DNA of 64,000 nt from the NCBI RefSeq assembly GCF_050864855.1, contig NZ_JBOZWW010000058.1, positions 83,205-147,204 of the forward strand. The letters are read 5' to 3'. The notes under the pieces were generated by a model. It saw nothing but the letters and a program-made list of their open reading frames with translations. It was not told the origin of the DNA and searched no databases. This stretch comes from Cardinium hertigii_C (GTDB lineage: Bacteria; Bacteroidota; Bacteroidia; Cytophagales; Amoebophilaceae). Of this stretch, positions 52,864 to 61,679 are shown piece by piece. The stretch's first letter is position 1. Each line of letters starts with the position of its first letter. Made by a program: the position numbers and the translations under genes.

Positions 52864-54513
52864 CTATTTCTTTAATAACCTCCTTAATACCTTACCTATA
52901 GGTGATTTGGGTAAACTATTACAAAATTCCACATACTTAGGTACCTTATAGGAGGTCATTTTTGCTTTACAATAGGCTATAATTTCTTCAGCAGTAAGGG
53001 TAGCATCCTTTTTCACAATAAAAATTTTAATTGCTTCCTTTAGCGCCATATCAGTAACGCCAATGGCACCTACTTCTAAGACTTTTGGATGGCCTATTAA
53101 AATTTGTTCTATTTCATTCGGATATACATTAAAGCCAGAAATATTGATCATATCTTTTTTACGATCCACAATAGATACAAATCCATTTGCATCCATAGTG
53201 GCAATATCTCCTGTTTTAAACCATCCATTCACAAAAGCACCTGCTGTTTCAATTGGTTTTTGCCAATAGGATTGGCTCAGTTGAGGTCCTTTAATCAATA
53301 GTTCACCAGCTGTTCCATAAGGCACCTCTTTACCCGTTTCGTCCGCTATGATTACAAATGTGCCAGGGAGTGGTATATGATGGATGCCATTGATCATATC
53401 GGTCGAGACACCCGGCGAACATTCTGTTAGGCCATACCCTTCTATAAGCTTGCTACCTGTCAAATGTTCCCACTGATTTTTAACTTTTTTTTCTGTTTTC
53501 ATACCACCTGCCATGGTAAGCTTTAAAGAAGAAAGTTTTAGTTTTTTGAATTGCTTATGTGCCAATAGTTTTTCAAACAGTGTATTAATACCTATTAAAC
53601 AAGTCGGTTTGATTTTTCGCAATGTTTTTATAAGCCTTGGAATATCTCTAGGATTGGTAATCAGCGAACACTTTGCGCCCAGCTTAGCCATTGCAAATAG
53701 GCTACATAACCCTAAAATATGATAAAGTGGTAGCGGTAGTATGGTTCGTTCTTCTTGTTCTTTTAAGGCAAGACGCAACACAGGATCCAATTGTTGGAAA
53801 TTAGCCGTAAGATTCCCATGGGAGAGGACAGCCCCCTTGGATACACCTGTCGTTCCGCCAGTATATTGTAAAAAAGCTGTATCAGAAGCTTTTAAAGGAA
53901 CCGGACAAAAAATGGCTTTTTTTCCTTTTTCTAAAACTTCTTTGAAAGAGATGGCTTGTGGTAATTGGTAAGTAGGTACCAATTTTTTAATATGCTTTAT
54001 TGCGAAATTAACCACTCTTCCTTTTATGGAACCAAGCATGTCACCTACTTTGGTTACAATAATGGTTTGGATAGACGTATCAGGCAAAATTTCAACCAAC
54101 TTGTGGGCAAAATTTTCTAATATAACAATCGCACGCACACCTGCATCTTTAAATTGATAGGCCATTTCAGAAGGCGTATACTGTGGATTGATGTTCACTA
54201 CAACTAGTCCAGCACGCAACATACCCAATACAGCAATAGGATATTGCAATAGATTAGGTAGTTGAACGGCTACATGTGAGCCTACTGATAAATTAGTATG
54301 TTGCTGAATATAAGCTGCAAAAGATTTAGATAACTTATTTACTGCACTAAAAGTCAATACTTTACCCATGTTTTCGCACATAGGTAAATCTTTGTATTGC
54401 TCAAAAATTTCTTCCATGAAATGGACCAATGAGGTATATCTAGTCGTATCAATGGTATCTGGGATAGAAAGAGGATAATGTTGGATCCAAGGTCTTTGTT
54501 TCATAGCATACAA
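52864..54513 (-). CDS. fadD: long-chain fatty acid-CoA ligase (AMP-binding)
   Basis: Acyl-CoA synthetases activate fatty acids with ATP and CoA. The 549-residue protein has the ANL-superfamily motifs: the P-loop-like TAFLQYTGGTTGVSKGAVLS, the A5-type GYGLTECSPGVSTDM, GWFKTGDIATMDANGFVSIV and DRKKDMINISGFNVYPNEIE. The C-terminal catalytic Lys is in LPKSPIGKVLRRLLKK. FadD-type length and layout fit. Substrate choice (long-chain host fatty acids) is inferred from similarity. It is monocistronic and divergent from smpB. Confidence 0.88.
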   Translation of the reverse strand: MYAMKQRPWIQHYPLSIPDTIDTTRYTSLVHFMEEIFEQYKDLPMCENMGKVLTFSAVNKLSKSFAAYIQQHTNLSVGSHVAVQLPNLLQYPIAVLGMLRAGLVVVNINPQYTPSEMAYQFKDAGVRAIVILENFAHKLVEILPDTSIQTIIVTKVGDMLGSIKGRVVNFAIKHIKKLVPTYQLPQAISFKEVLEKGKKAIFCPVPLKASDTAFLQYTGGTTGVSKGAVLSHGNLTANFQQLDPVLRLALKEQEERTILPLPLYHILGLCSLFAMAKLGAKCSLITNPRDIPRLIKTLRKIKPTCLIGINTLFEKLLAHKQFKKLKLSSLKLTMAGGMKTEKKVKNQWEHLTGSKLIEGYGLTECSPGVSTDMINGIHHIPLPGTFVIIADETGKEVPYGTAGELLIKGPQLSQSYWQKPIETAGAFVNGWFKTGDIATMDANGFVSIVDRKKDMINISGFNVYPNEIEQILIGHPKVLEVGAIGVTDMALKEAIKIFIVKKDATLTAEEIIAYCKAKMTSYKVPKYVEFCNSLPKSPIGKVLRRLLKK

Positions 54514-54728
54514 ACCATTTTATGTTTCTGCAAATTCTGATGCAATATAGTATAATTTTATAGAATATGATGTGGTGCATCTAAAATTTGACCCTCTATG
54601 CAAGTAACATAAGGCTTATTTTTTATTTTGTCTAGCAGTGGTAGTCAGTAATGGATAAAGTTTGGCTGCTTTTACCATTTTATTTTTTAGTTTTGGAAAA
54701 GTCCATACAGATTATTTTTTAAACGCCA

Positions 54729-55199
54729 ATGTCAGGTAAGAAAACCCCATTTCCTACAAAACTTTGCATTAAGAATAGACAGGCCCATTTTGCCTATACT
54801 TTTTTAGATAGGTATACAGCTGGTCTTATGTTGCAAGGGACAGAAATAAAGTCCATTCGAATGGGCAAAGCCTCCCTGCAGGAAGCCTATTGTTACTTTA
54901 AACAAGGATCTCTTTGGATAAAAGGGATGCATATAGGTGGCTATATCTATGGTAACCTCTACAATCATGAAGAGAAGCGTGACCGTCAACTATTATTGCA
55001 AAAAAAAGAATTGCAACAATTATCCAAAAACCAAGCCAAAGGGCTTGCGATTATTCCAGTGGAATTGTTTATCAATCAACGTGGGTTTGCTAAACTAGCC
55101 ATTGCCTTAGCACGTGGTAAAAAACTATACGATAAGCGTCAAACTATTAAAGAAAGAGACTTGCAACGTGCTGCGCCATCAGACTTAGCTATTGGTTAG
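54729..55199 (+). CDS. smpB: SsrA-binding protein SmpB
   Basis: SmpB carries tmRNA to stalled ribosomes for trans-translation. The 156-residue protein shows NRQAHFAYTFLDRYTAGLML, QGTEIKSIRMGKASLQEAYC, the HEEKRDRQLLLQKKELQQL helix region, and ALARGKKLYDKRQTIKERDL with the basic C-terminal tail that enters the mRNA channel. Length is typical. The partner RNA gene ssrA is not seen in this window. Confidence 0.96.
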   Translation: MSGKKTPFPTKLCIKNRQAHFAYTFLDRYTAGLMLQGTEIKSIRMGKASLQEAYCYFKQGSLWIKGMHIGGYIYGNLYNHEEKRDRQLLLQKKELQQLSKNQAKGLAIIPVELFINQRGFAKLAIALARGKKLYDKRQTIKERDLQRAAPSDLAIG

Positions 55200-55521
55200 G
55201 TTGTATAAGATTTTTTTAAAGAAAAGATTAGATTGGTGTTTTGGTTTAAAGCTTAGTAAAGATTGTTTGCTGGCGCTGTCCCATATATGTTGTACCTTTG
55301 TATTAAAAAAAAATAAGACTATGTTAAGTAGTCTACCTTGAAATATTATTTTTCTATAAATCTATTTCATTGATATGTCTTTACAATATTTGGATTGTAC
55401 GATGCTGTTTATTTTTCCTAACCCCTGTAATAAAATTAATATTTTTTGTCCGATTTTTTCGGGCCACTATAGTAAATTATTCTATTGTAGAAATTAATAT
55501 TTAACCCCCATTTATATTTAT
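55200..55521. other. 320-bp region carrying an orphan IS end
   Basis: Between smpB and the ankyrin lipoprotein. It holds the orphan IS end at 55441-55471 and T-rich stretches; no gene is supported. The promoter for the downstream ankyrin gene is probably near 55475-55515. Confidence 0.4.
55441..55471 (-). repeat. orphan IS end (31 bp), copy 2
   Basis: The reverse complement begins TATAGTGGCCCGAAAAAA and continues TCGGACAAAAAAT. It matches 30402-30432 at 27 of 31 positions. No transposase or partner end is visible nearby, so this is a solo remnant or half of a lost element. Confidence 0.55.
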
Positions 55522-56574
55522 ATGAAAAAAATGAACTATAAAATGACCATATGCATTGGTCTGTTAAGTGCAAGTACCTTGTCTTCTTGTGTGCAGAGAA
55601 AGCAAGAAATGAATAGACCTACCTTAGGTAATGCAAAGAGAAACTATAATAGGAACCAGAAAAAATTTGTAATAGGTACTGTATGTGCTGGATTATTGGC
55701 CACATCTGCAATTTCTGGAGGTATAATGTATGCAACAAGTAAGCCATTACCATCAAATAATACAGATTTATGTAACTTACTAGCAACAGATCAGTTAGCT
55801 ACAGCATTAGATTGGAGCACATGCAATAGTTCTTCGATAGATACCGGTATACAAAACGTAATTAATTCCACGGCAAATATGAATAAAACGTGCGGTCCGT
55901 ATAGAGATACACTCTTAATGAATGCAACAGCAAATGGTTGTATAGATGGAATGAAACGTCTAATAAACAATAAAGTAGATCTGAATCAAAAAAATCAAGA
56001 AGGATATACTGCTGTAATGTATGCAGTAGAAGATAATAATATAGATGCACTCAAATTATTGATAGAGAACCAAGCAGATCTGAATAAACAGAATAATGCA
56101 GGAACGACTCCTCTAATGAAGGCAGTAATAAATAATAATCTATATATTACTACATTATTAATAGGTAATCAAGCAGATCTAAATATAAAAGATAATACTG
56201 AAAAGAGTAGTTTGATTCATGCATCAAAACTCAATAGAGTAGGTATTGCTACGTTATTGATACAGCACAATGCAGATCTGAATATAAAGGATCATAATGG
56301 AACAACTGCTCTAATGTATGCAATATCATATGGTACTATTGTCAAGTTATTGATAGATTCAGGAGCGGATTTGGATGCACAAGATAATACAGGACAAACT
56401 GCTTTAATGCATGCGGTAATAAATAATAGGATAGATTCTGTCAAGTTATTGATAGAGAAAAAGGCAAATTTGAAAGTAAAAGATAAATATAGGAATACTG
56501 CTTTGATGTATGCATCACAATATGGTAAAACAGAGATTAAGCATCTATTGCAAGAAGCATTATCTCATAACTAG
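55522..56574 (+). CDS. ankyrin-repeat lipoprotein
   Basis: The 350-residue protein has a signal with a good lipobox (ICIGLLSASTLSSC), so it should be lipidated. A second hydrophobic stretch lies at about 51-72 (KFVIGTVCAGLLATSAISGG). About seven ankyrin repeats follow (about 130-345), with units such as GYTAVMYAVEDNNIDALKLL, GTTPLMKAVINNNLYITTLL, GTTALMYAISYGTIVKLLID and GQTALMHAVINNRIDSVKLL. One unit is shortened (ISYGTIVKLL). The pattern 'ALM.A' is different from the 'PLH.A' of the other ankyrin genes in this window, pointing to a separate lineage. Host interaction is possible. Confidence 0.85.
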   Translation: MKKMNYKMTICIGLLSASTLSSCVQRKQEMNRPTLGNAKRNYNRNQKKFVIGTVCAGLLATSAISGGIMYATSKPLPSNNTDLCNLLATDQLATALDWSTCNSSSIDTGIQNVINSTANMNKTCGPYRDTLLMNATANGCIDGMKRLINNKVDLNQKNQEGYTAVMYAVEDNNIDALKLLIENQADLNKQNNAGTTPLMKAVINNNLYITTLLIGNQADLNIKDNTEKSSLIHASKLNRVGIATLLIQHNADLNIKDHNGTTALMYAISYGTIVKLLIDSGADLDAQDNTGQTALMHAVINNRIDSVKLLIEKKANLKVKDKYRNTALMYASQYGKTEIKHLLQEALSHN

Positions 56575-56590
56575 ACCGTTGATCTTGTTA

Positions 56591-56628
56591 AAATTTAGAG
56601 TATGAATTAAAATTTATACTCTAAATTT
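56591..56628. terminator. hairpin between convergent ankyrin and rnhA genes
   Basis: AAATTTAGAGTAT (56591-56603) and ATACTCTAAATTT (56616-56628) form a perfect 13-bp stem with a 12-nt loop, 17 bp after the ankyrin stop. It is AT-rich, with T-rich flank TTCTTTATT, and probably ends transcription between the convergent genes. Confidence 0.5.
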
Positions 56629-56738
56629 CTTTATTATGTATAATAATATCTTGTATTAAAAAATTATACAATTGATTTTTAAAATCTTTTAGCCTATTGT
56701 ACAGGCGCAAACAGAACCATTGGAATAGCACCTACAAG

Positions 56739-57197
56739 CTACTTATTGTTTTCATAATAGGTATCTATCAGCAAATTCGTATAGCTGCTTGCCACAGCAA
56801 GGCGGTCACACTGTTCATTCTCATAGTGGCCTGCATGTCCCCTAATCCAACAAAAATGCACCAGGTGCTTTTGATAGACGATCCAAAAACGCTTCCATAA
56901 ATCAGGATTTTTTTTTGATTTGAAATCTATTTTAAGCCAATTTTTAAGCCATCCTTTTTGTATGGCATCTACTACATACTTGGAGTCGGAATAGACGGTA
57001 ACAGTTTGTCCCTCTTGTGGTAGTGCTTCTAAGCCTATGATTACTGCCAATAATTCCATTCGATTGTTGGTTGTTTTTCTATAGCCTTGTGCAAAGGTTT
57101 TCGTATTACCATTCTGTTTTATAATAACGCCATAGCCACCTGGACCTGGATTGCCTCTACAAGCACCATCTGTATACATATCAATCATTTGAAACAA
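56739..57197 (-). CDS. rnhA: ribonuclease HI
   Basis: RNase HI degrades the RNA strand of RNA:DNA hybrids. The 152-residue protein has MYTDGACRGNPGPGGYGVII at the start and the DEDD active site: D10, E48 (NNRMELLAVI), D71 (YSDSKYVV) and D131 (NEQCDRLAV), with the loop His (RGHAGHYENE) H121. Length matches E. coli RnhA (155). It sits 17 bp downstream of the Ig-like lipoprotein gene on the same strand. Confidence 0.95.
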   Translation of the reverse strand: MFQMIDMYTDGACRGNPGPGGYGVIIKQNGNTKTFAQGYRKTTNNRMELLAVIIGLEALPQEGQTVTVYSDSKYVVDAIQKGWLKNWLKIDFKSKKNPDLWKRFWIVYQKHLVHFCWIRGHAGHYENEQCDRLAVASSYTNLLIDTYYENNK

Positions 57198-57214
57198 TGG
57201 GTATTACCAACCCT

Positions 57215-58933
57215 TTAAAAGGTAAAATCAATATCGACTACTTCCCATTGCTCTGTCACCTTAATCTCTTTTTCGTAAAAAATTACAGGACTTGGCTCAA
57301 TGTTTTGAAGGATGTCTCCAGGAGACCACTCCGCTTCTGCTTCATTCAGTACCAATAAGCGCATTTTATAGGTACCAGGTAGCACCATTGTAAATTGATA
57401 TTTTTTTGTATTTCGAATGGCATCTACACATTGATCTTTTTCATCCAGCAGCTCAATTATGAAATAGGGGGTATTGGTCTCTACTTTTCCTGAAATAGTA
57501 CCGGTTGCTTCTTTTTTGCGGAGTCTATAGGTTTGTATAATCTTCTTGTTGGTTGATTGATCAAATGCCGTGCAAGCACCTGGTTCTATCTGTAAAGTGA
57601 CCATTTGGTCTATAAGCTTGCTTTCATTTTTATTTTCTTTTATAGTAAACAGACCGATCTCTTCTGGTGTAAAATGTTTGCGTATGGTAAGCTTGGTTTG
57701 GTTTTCATTCCAGACCCATTCGTTTGGTTGCAATGGAATTTTCTCTTGATTTTTGCCTTCAAAGTATATACCTGCCTCCTTCAATGCTTTAATCGGTTTG
57801 TTAAATGAGATGGATTCTGTAAAATCAGCACATATAGAAGGGAGTACGCTGTTCGACAGCCTATGGCTTAAGCCGGATTTGGTAACTTCTGCTTTTCCTT
57901 CTTTAAATCTAATGGCTATACTTTCTTCTAATGACCTATGCAAAGCATCTTCAGCCCTTACCTTAACTTTAAAAGAATCTTCTTCCAGGAGACCAAAAGT
58001 ATTATAAATAGTGATTGTCTTAGGTGATTTTTCTGAAATCAAGCTATATAGCTGCGGCTTTCCCTTTGCACCTATGCTTTCAAGAGGGGTAAGTTGGTAG
58101 TGGGTTACTGCTTTGTTAAAGACTATTTCAAAAAGCCCTTTTTGGGGTGTACCCCGTAGCAGCTTTAAAGGACGCACATCAGATGCAATCAGGGGAATTA
58201 CTACCTCTTCTCGATTTTCATTTAAATCAATAGGTTCTTTAAAAAATCCATATTTATCTTTTTCATAATCAATTTTATAGGTATTATTTTGTCCAGTAGT
58301 AGCCCGTATGTAATACTTGCCCAAGCGGATGCATTTTATGGTAAAATTTCCATCTTTATCAGCGGTAGTATAATAATCTGGGATGCCTTTTTCTTGCCAT
58401 TCTTTGGGATCTCGTGCTGCGTCATAGAGATAAACACTTACTTCTCCTACTGGTTGATTGGTCAACAATTCTTTTGTTTTGCCTGCAATAGTAATAGGAT
58501 CTATAAAGGCACCTGTACTAAAAATTATCGGATCACCTGTTGCTTTTGTACCTTCATGTGTATCTTTAACTGCTTTATTGAAATGAATAGCATAAGTAGT
58601 CTCCTCTTTTAGAGGGGCATGAAAGGTAAGTTGTAGCTTTTTTCCATTTATAGTATAACTATAGGCTTTTTTATTTTTAGGCTGCTCTAGTTTAGGCATG
58701 ATCTGGAAGTTACTACTTTCAAAAGCAATATCTTTATCGAAGATAAGTTGGATTTTTTTACCCTTAAAATTTACAGAACCATTTTCTGGAAAGGAACGGA
58801 CCAACTTAGGAGGGGTTTCATCAAGGGGACCACCTTCTGGTGTCTGTTGCGCAACACAGGAAATAATCGGAACAAGCCATAAATAGCTCAGATAAAGCAG
58901 CTGTACAGCTGCGGCAATAAATCTATGCATCAT
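57215..58933 (-). CDS. lipoprotein with SbsA-type Ig-like domain
   Basis: From the ATG at 58933 the ~572-residue protein has a signal (MMHRFIAAAVQLLYLSYLWL) with a lipobox (PIISC). An SbsA Ig-like (Big_5) domain follows (about 35-130: PPKLVRSFPENGSVNFKGKK, IQLIFDKDIAF), then a carboxypeptidase-regulatory-like segment (GEVSVYLYDAARDPKEWQEK, ADKDGNFTIKCIRLGKYYIR) and further beta-rich domains. This is a widespread Bacteroidota surface/periplasmic lipoprotein type of unknown function. The longer reading frame to 58996 is an artefact: its first 21 residues are read from tRNA-Ala. Confidence 0.75.
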   Translation of the reverse strand: MMHRFIAAAVQLLYLSYLWLVPIISCVAQQTPEGGPLDETPPKLVRSFPENGSVNFKGKKIQLIFDKDIAFESSNFQIMPKLEQPKNKKAYSYTINGKKLQLTFHAPLKEETTYAIHFNKAVKDTHEGTKATGDPIIFSTGAFIDPITIAGKTKELLTNQPVGEVSVYLYDAARDPKEWQEKGIPDYYTTADKDGNFTIKCIRLGKYYIRATTGQNNTYKIDYEKDKYGFFKEPIDLNENREEVVIPLIASDVRPLKLLRGTPQKGLFEIVFNKAVTHYQLTPLESIGAKGKPQLYSLISEKSPKTITIYNTFGLLEEDSFKVKVRAEDALHRSLEESIAIRFKEGKAEVTKSGLSHRLSNSVLPSICADFTESISFNKPIKALKEAGIYFEGKNQEKIPLQPNEWVWNENQTKLTIRKHFTPEEIGLFTIKENKNESKLIDQMVTLQIEPGACTAFDQSTNKKIIQTYRLRKKEATGTISGKVETNTPYFIIELLDEKDQCVDAIRNTKKYQFTMVLPGTYKMRLLVLNEAEAEWSPGDILQNIEPSPVIFYEKEIKVTEQWEVVDIDFTF

Positions 58934-58954
58934 GAAAATATAGGCTTTATTTGG

Positions 58955-59028
58955 TGGAGAATGGGGGATTCGAACCCCCGACCTTCTCGATGCCATCGAG
59001 ACACTCTAGCCAACTGAGCTAATTCCCC
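58955..59028 (-). tRNA. tRNA-Ala (GGC)
   Basis: On the minus strand the 74-nt gene runs GGGGAAT...ATTCTCCA. The acceptor pairs GGGGAAT with ATTCTCC, including the G3-U70 pair that defines alanine tRNAs. The anticodon stem TCTCG/CGAGA encloses ATGGCAT (anticodon GGC), and the T stem GGGGG/CCCCC holds TTCGAAT. CCA is not encoded. Confidence 0.96.
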
Positions 59029-59084
59029 TAAGAATAGGTACCTTGCAACGATACCATTATTTCTTCAATAAACCAACTGTAATC

Positions 59085-60575
59085 CTAGTTTTTTAGTTGT
59101 AATAGGAGTGATTTTATACCTGTTTTGGTATGTAAGTGAGGGGCTATTTGCGCCATATGGATGCGGTATTGTACCATAGAATCACGTTCACGTATGGTAA
59201 CGGTTTCATCTTCTAATGTTTGGTAATCAATGGTAATACAATAAGGTGTACCAATAAGATCTTGTCGAGCATACCGCTTACCAATAGATTGGGCAGCTTC
59301 ATATATAACGGAGAAATCATATTTCAGTTCATCAAACAATGCCAGCGCTTTTTCAGCCAATCCATCTTTTTTTACGAGTGGAAAAATAGCTGCTTTAACA
59401 GGTGCCAATGGAGGTGGAAATTTTAAATAGGTTCTACTGGTCCCTTTTGCTCCATCCGTTAGATGGTCATCTTTTTCTAAAGCATTACTCAATACCATTA
59501 AAACCAATCGGTCAAGGCCTACAGAAGTCTCTATAACGTAGGGAGTGTAACACTGTTTGGTATCAGGATCGAAGTATTGTAATTTCTTTTTAGCATAGTA
59601 TGCATGGCTCTTTAGGTCAAAGTCTGTTCTAGAGTGAATCCCTTCCACCTCTTTAAAGCCAAATGGAAAAGCATACTCAATGTCCACTGCAGCGGCTGCA
59701 TAATGGGCCAGTTGCTTATGGGGATGTATATGGATCTTTTGGGGGTCAATACCCAGGCTGCCATACCAATGCGTACGGGTTTCTTGCCAATAATCAAACC
59801 ATTTTTTTTCTGTTCCAGGTTGGATAAAAAACTGCATTTCCATTTGTTCAAACTCACGCATACGGAAAGTAAATTGACGGGCTACAATTTCATTGCGAAA
59901 AGCTTTACCGGTTTGCGCAATCCCGAAAGGAATTTTCATCCGTGCTGTTTTTTGAACATTCAAAAAGTTTACAAAAATACCTTGCGCCGTTTCTGGCCGT
60001 AAATAGATGGTTGTAGCATCATTTTGTGCACCCATTTGGGTAGCAAACATAAGATTAAATTGACGCACAGGGGTCCAATGGGTGGTCTTAGATAGGGGGC
60101 ATACAATGGTAAAGGCTTGCAGCAGTTGATCTAACCCAGATAGGTCACCCGTTTGTAAACAGCCTTCCATCTGCTCGATGAGAACTTTTGCTTGAGCCGA
60201 CTTTCCGTTTGCAACCAATTGCGCAGCATGTTCCTCTATCAGTAGATCTACACGGTAGCGCTTTTGGGAGTCTTTATTGTCTACCATTGGGTCTGTAAAA
60301 CCATCTATATGACCAGAGGCCCTCCAAGTAGTAGGATGCATCATAATGGCTGCATCAATCCCTACAATATTTTGATGCCATTGGGTCATACTTTGCCACC
60401 AAAAGTTTTGTAGATTCCGTTTTAATGCCACGCCATAAGGACCATAATCATAAATAGACTGTAAGCCATCATAAATTTCACTAGACGGGTAGACAAATCC
60501 ATACGCTTGTGCATGCGCAATCAATTCTTTAAAAGTATGATTGGAAAGGTTTAAAGTACTATCTATAGTAGACAT
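59085..60575 (-). CDS. glyS: glycyl-tRNA synthetase (alpha2 type)
   Basis: Charges tRNA-Gly with glycine. The 496-residue class II enzyme is the single-chain archaeal/eukaryotic-type form, not the bacterial alpha2-beta2 form. Motif 1 is around GYVYPSSEIYDGLQSIYDYG (here AYGFVYPSSEIYDG). Motif 2 is in FRNEIVARQFTFRMREFEQM, with PETAQGIFVNFLNVQKTARM before it. Motif 3 is VGLDRLVLMVLSNAL near the end. The C-terminal anticodon-binding domain (about 400-496, VKAAIFPLVKKDGLAEKALA) is complete. A perfect 13-bp hairpin lies 25 bp upstream of the start. Confidence 0.96.
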   Translation of the reverse strand: MSTIDSTLNLSNHTFKELIAHAQAYGFVYPSSEIYDGLQSIYDYGPYGVALKRNLQNFWWQSMTQWHQNIVGIDAAIMMHPTTWRASGHIDGFTDPMVDNKDSQKRYRVDLLIEEHAAQLVANGKSAQAKVLIEQMEGCLQTGDLSGLDQLLQAFTIVCPLSKTTHWTPVRQFNLMFATQMGAQNDATTIYLRPETAQGIFVNFLNVQKTARMKIPFGIAQTGKAFRNEIVARQFTFRMREFEQMEMQFFIQPGTEKKWFDYWQETRTHWYGSLGIDPQKIHIHPHKQLAHYAAAAVDIEYAFPFGFKEVEGIHSRTDFDLKSHAYYAKKKLQYFDPDTKQCYTPYVIETSVGLDRLVLMVLSNALEKDDHLTDGAKGTSRTYLKFPPPLAPVKAAIFPLVKKDGLAEKALALFDELKYDFSVIYEAAQSIGKRYARQDLIGTPYCITIDYQTLEDETVTIRERDSMVQYRIHMAQIAPHLHTKTGIKSLLLQLKN

Positions 60576-60599
60576 TTATCACTTCGTTTAAGATGTAAA

Positions 60600-60628
60600 G
60601 TGGTATAAGCTTCCTAAGCTTATACCAC
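60600..60628 (-). promoter_or_regulatory. perfect hairpin in the glyS leader
   Basis: GTGGTATAAGCTT (60600-60612) and AAGCTTATACCAC (60616-60628) are perfect reverse complements with a 3-nt loop. It lies 25-53 bp upstream of the glyS ATG. On the minus strand a T-run precedes it, but none follows, so it looks more like a leader structure or operator than a terminator. Confidence 0.5.
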
Positions 60629-60812
60629 AAAAATCGGGATGGATTGAGTAGTTGCAAAACTAATGATTTTTTAGTTAAATTAAAGGACTATCCTATTTTG
60701 TTACCTAAAAAACCTAAGAGCTGTTTCAATGGCCATAGGATTTAACCATTTCATTTAAAGCAACACTTGAACATTTCTTTCCTTAAGGATACAATTTTAT
60801 TAGCTTATCGCT

Positions 60813-61589
60813 TTGATAGAAATACCTAAAATAGAGAAAAAAATTTTTTTTATATCTGATGTACATCTACCACTTCGGCCCAGTGGTACAAAGCATCCTG
60901 CTAAATTAGAGGATAAAATAATAGCTTGGCTAGAGGCTATTAAGCCAGAAGCACAAGCATTATTTTTACTGGGCGATATTTTTGATTTTTGGTTTGAATA
61001 CAAATATCTTGTGCCGAAAGGAGCCATTCGATTTCAAGCAACACTTTGGGCATTTTATAGAGCAGGCATACCCGTCTATTTTTTTTTAGGGAACCATGAT
61101 GGTTGGTCTATAGATTACCTCAGGCAAGAATGTGGTGTACAATTGTTTAGGAAACCAGCATCCATTACCCTGTCTAATAAGCGATTTTTAGTTGGCCATG
61201 GTGATACAATTAACCCTACTACACCTTATAAGTTATTCCGCAAATTATCTCATAGTCGTTTGCTCCAATTTTTTGTGCGGATGCTACCACCCGATTGGGT
61301 ATATGGCACGATAAATTGGTATTTTACAAAAAAAAAAGGTAGATTGCTCTATTCGGAACATATGCATGATGCTGCTTCTTTTTCGGAAACAAAGGACCCT
61401 ATATTTGCGTATTGTAAGGATGAAATAGAACCTTTTAATCACCACGAATTTTATATATTTGGTCATACACATCGTCCATATATAAAAGGGTTAAACGATT
61501 CAAGCAGCTATTGTAATTTGGGAGATTGGGTTGCGCATGATACCTATGCTTCCTTTGATGGGGTAGTGCTTTCATTGCATAAATTTTAA
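60813..61589 (+). CDS. UDP-2,3-diacylglucosamine pyrophosphatase-like phosphoesterase (LpxH-like)
   Basis: A 258-residue calcineurin-like metallophosphoesterase. The metal motifs are in order: FISDVHLPLRPS (DxH), LLGDIFDFWFEYK (GDxxD), FFLGNHDGWSID (GNHD), FLVGHGDTINPT (GH) and IFGHTHRPYIKG (GHxH). The IFDFWFEY and HDGWSIDYL pieces point to LpxH (lipid A pathway) over general phosphoesterases. An in-frame TAG lies 12 bp upstream and no ATG precedes the catalytic core, so the start is TTG at 60813. Lipid A synthesis is not otherwise evident in the window, so it may act on another substrate. Confidence 0.75.
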   Translation: MIEIPKIEKKIFFISDVHLPLRPSGTKHPAKLEDKIIAWLEAIKPEAQALFLLGDIFDFWFEYKYLVPKGAIRFQATLWAFYRAGIPVYFFLGNHDGWSIDYLRQECGVQLFRKPASITLSNKRFLVGHGDTINPTTPYKLFRKLSHSRLLQFFVRMLPPDWVYGTINWYFTKKKGRLLYSEHMHDAASFSETKDPIFAYCKDEIEPFNHHEFYIFGHTHRPYIKGLNDSSSYCNLGDWVAHDTYASFDGVVLSLHKF

Positions 61590-61679
61590 CCCTATAATGC
61601 TATAGGCTATAAGCGTTGAATAGATGCTACTAAAAATTTTTAATGGATACAAACGCATCAATCTGTTGGGTATAAATAT

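Noticed and set aside
58934..58996. N-terminal 21 residues (MASRRSGVRIPHSPPNKAYIF) of the Ig-like lipoprotein frame
   Set aside because: The stretch begins inside tRNA-Ala and is the usual false translation of a tRNA T-arm; the signal peptide starts at 58933.
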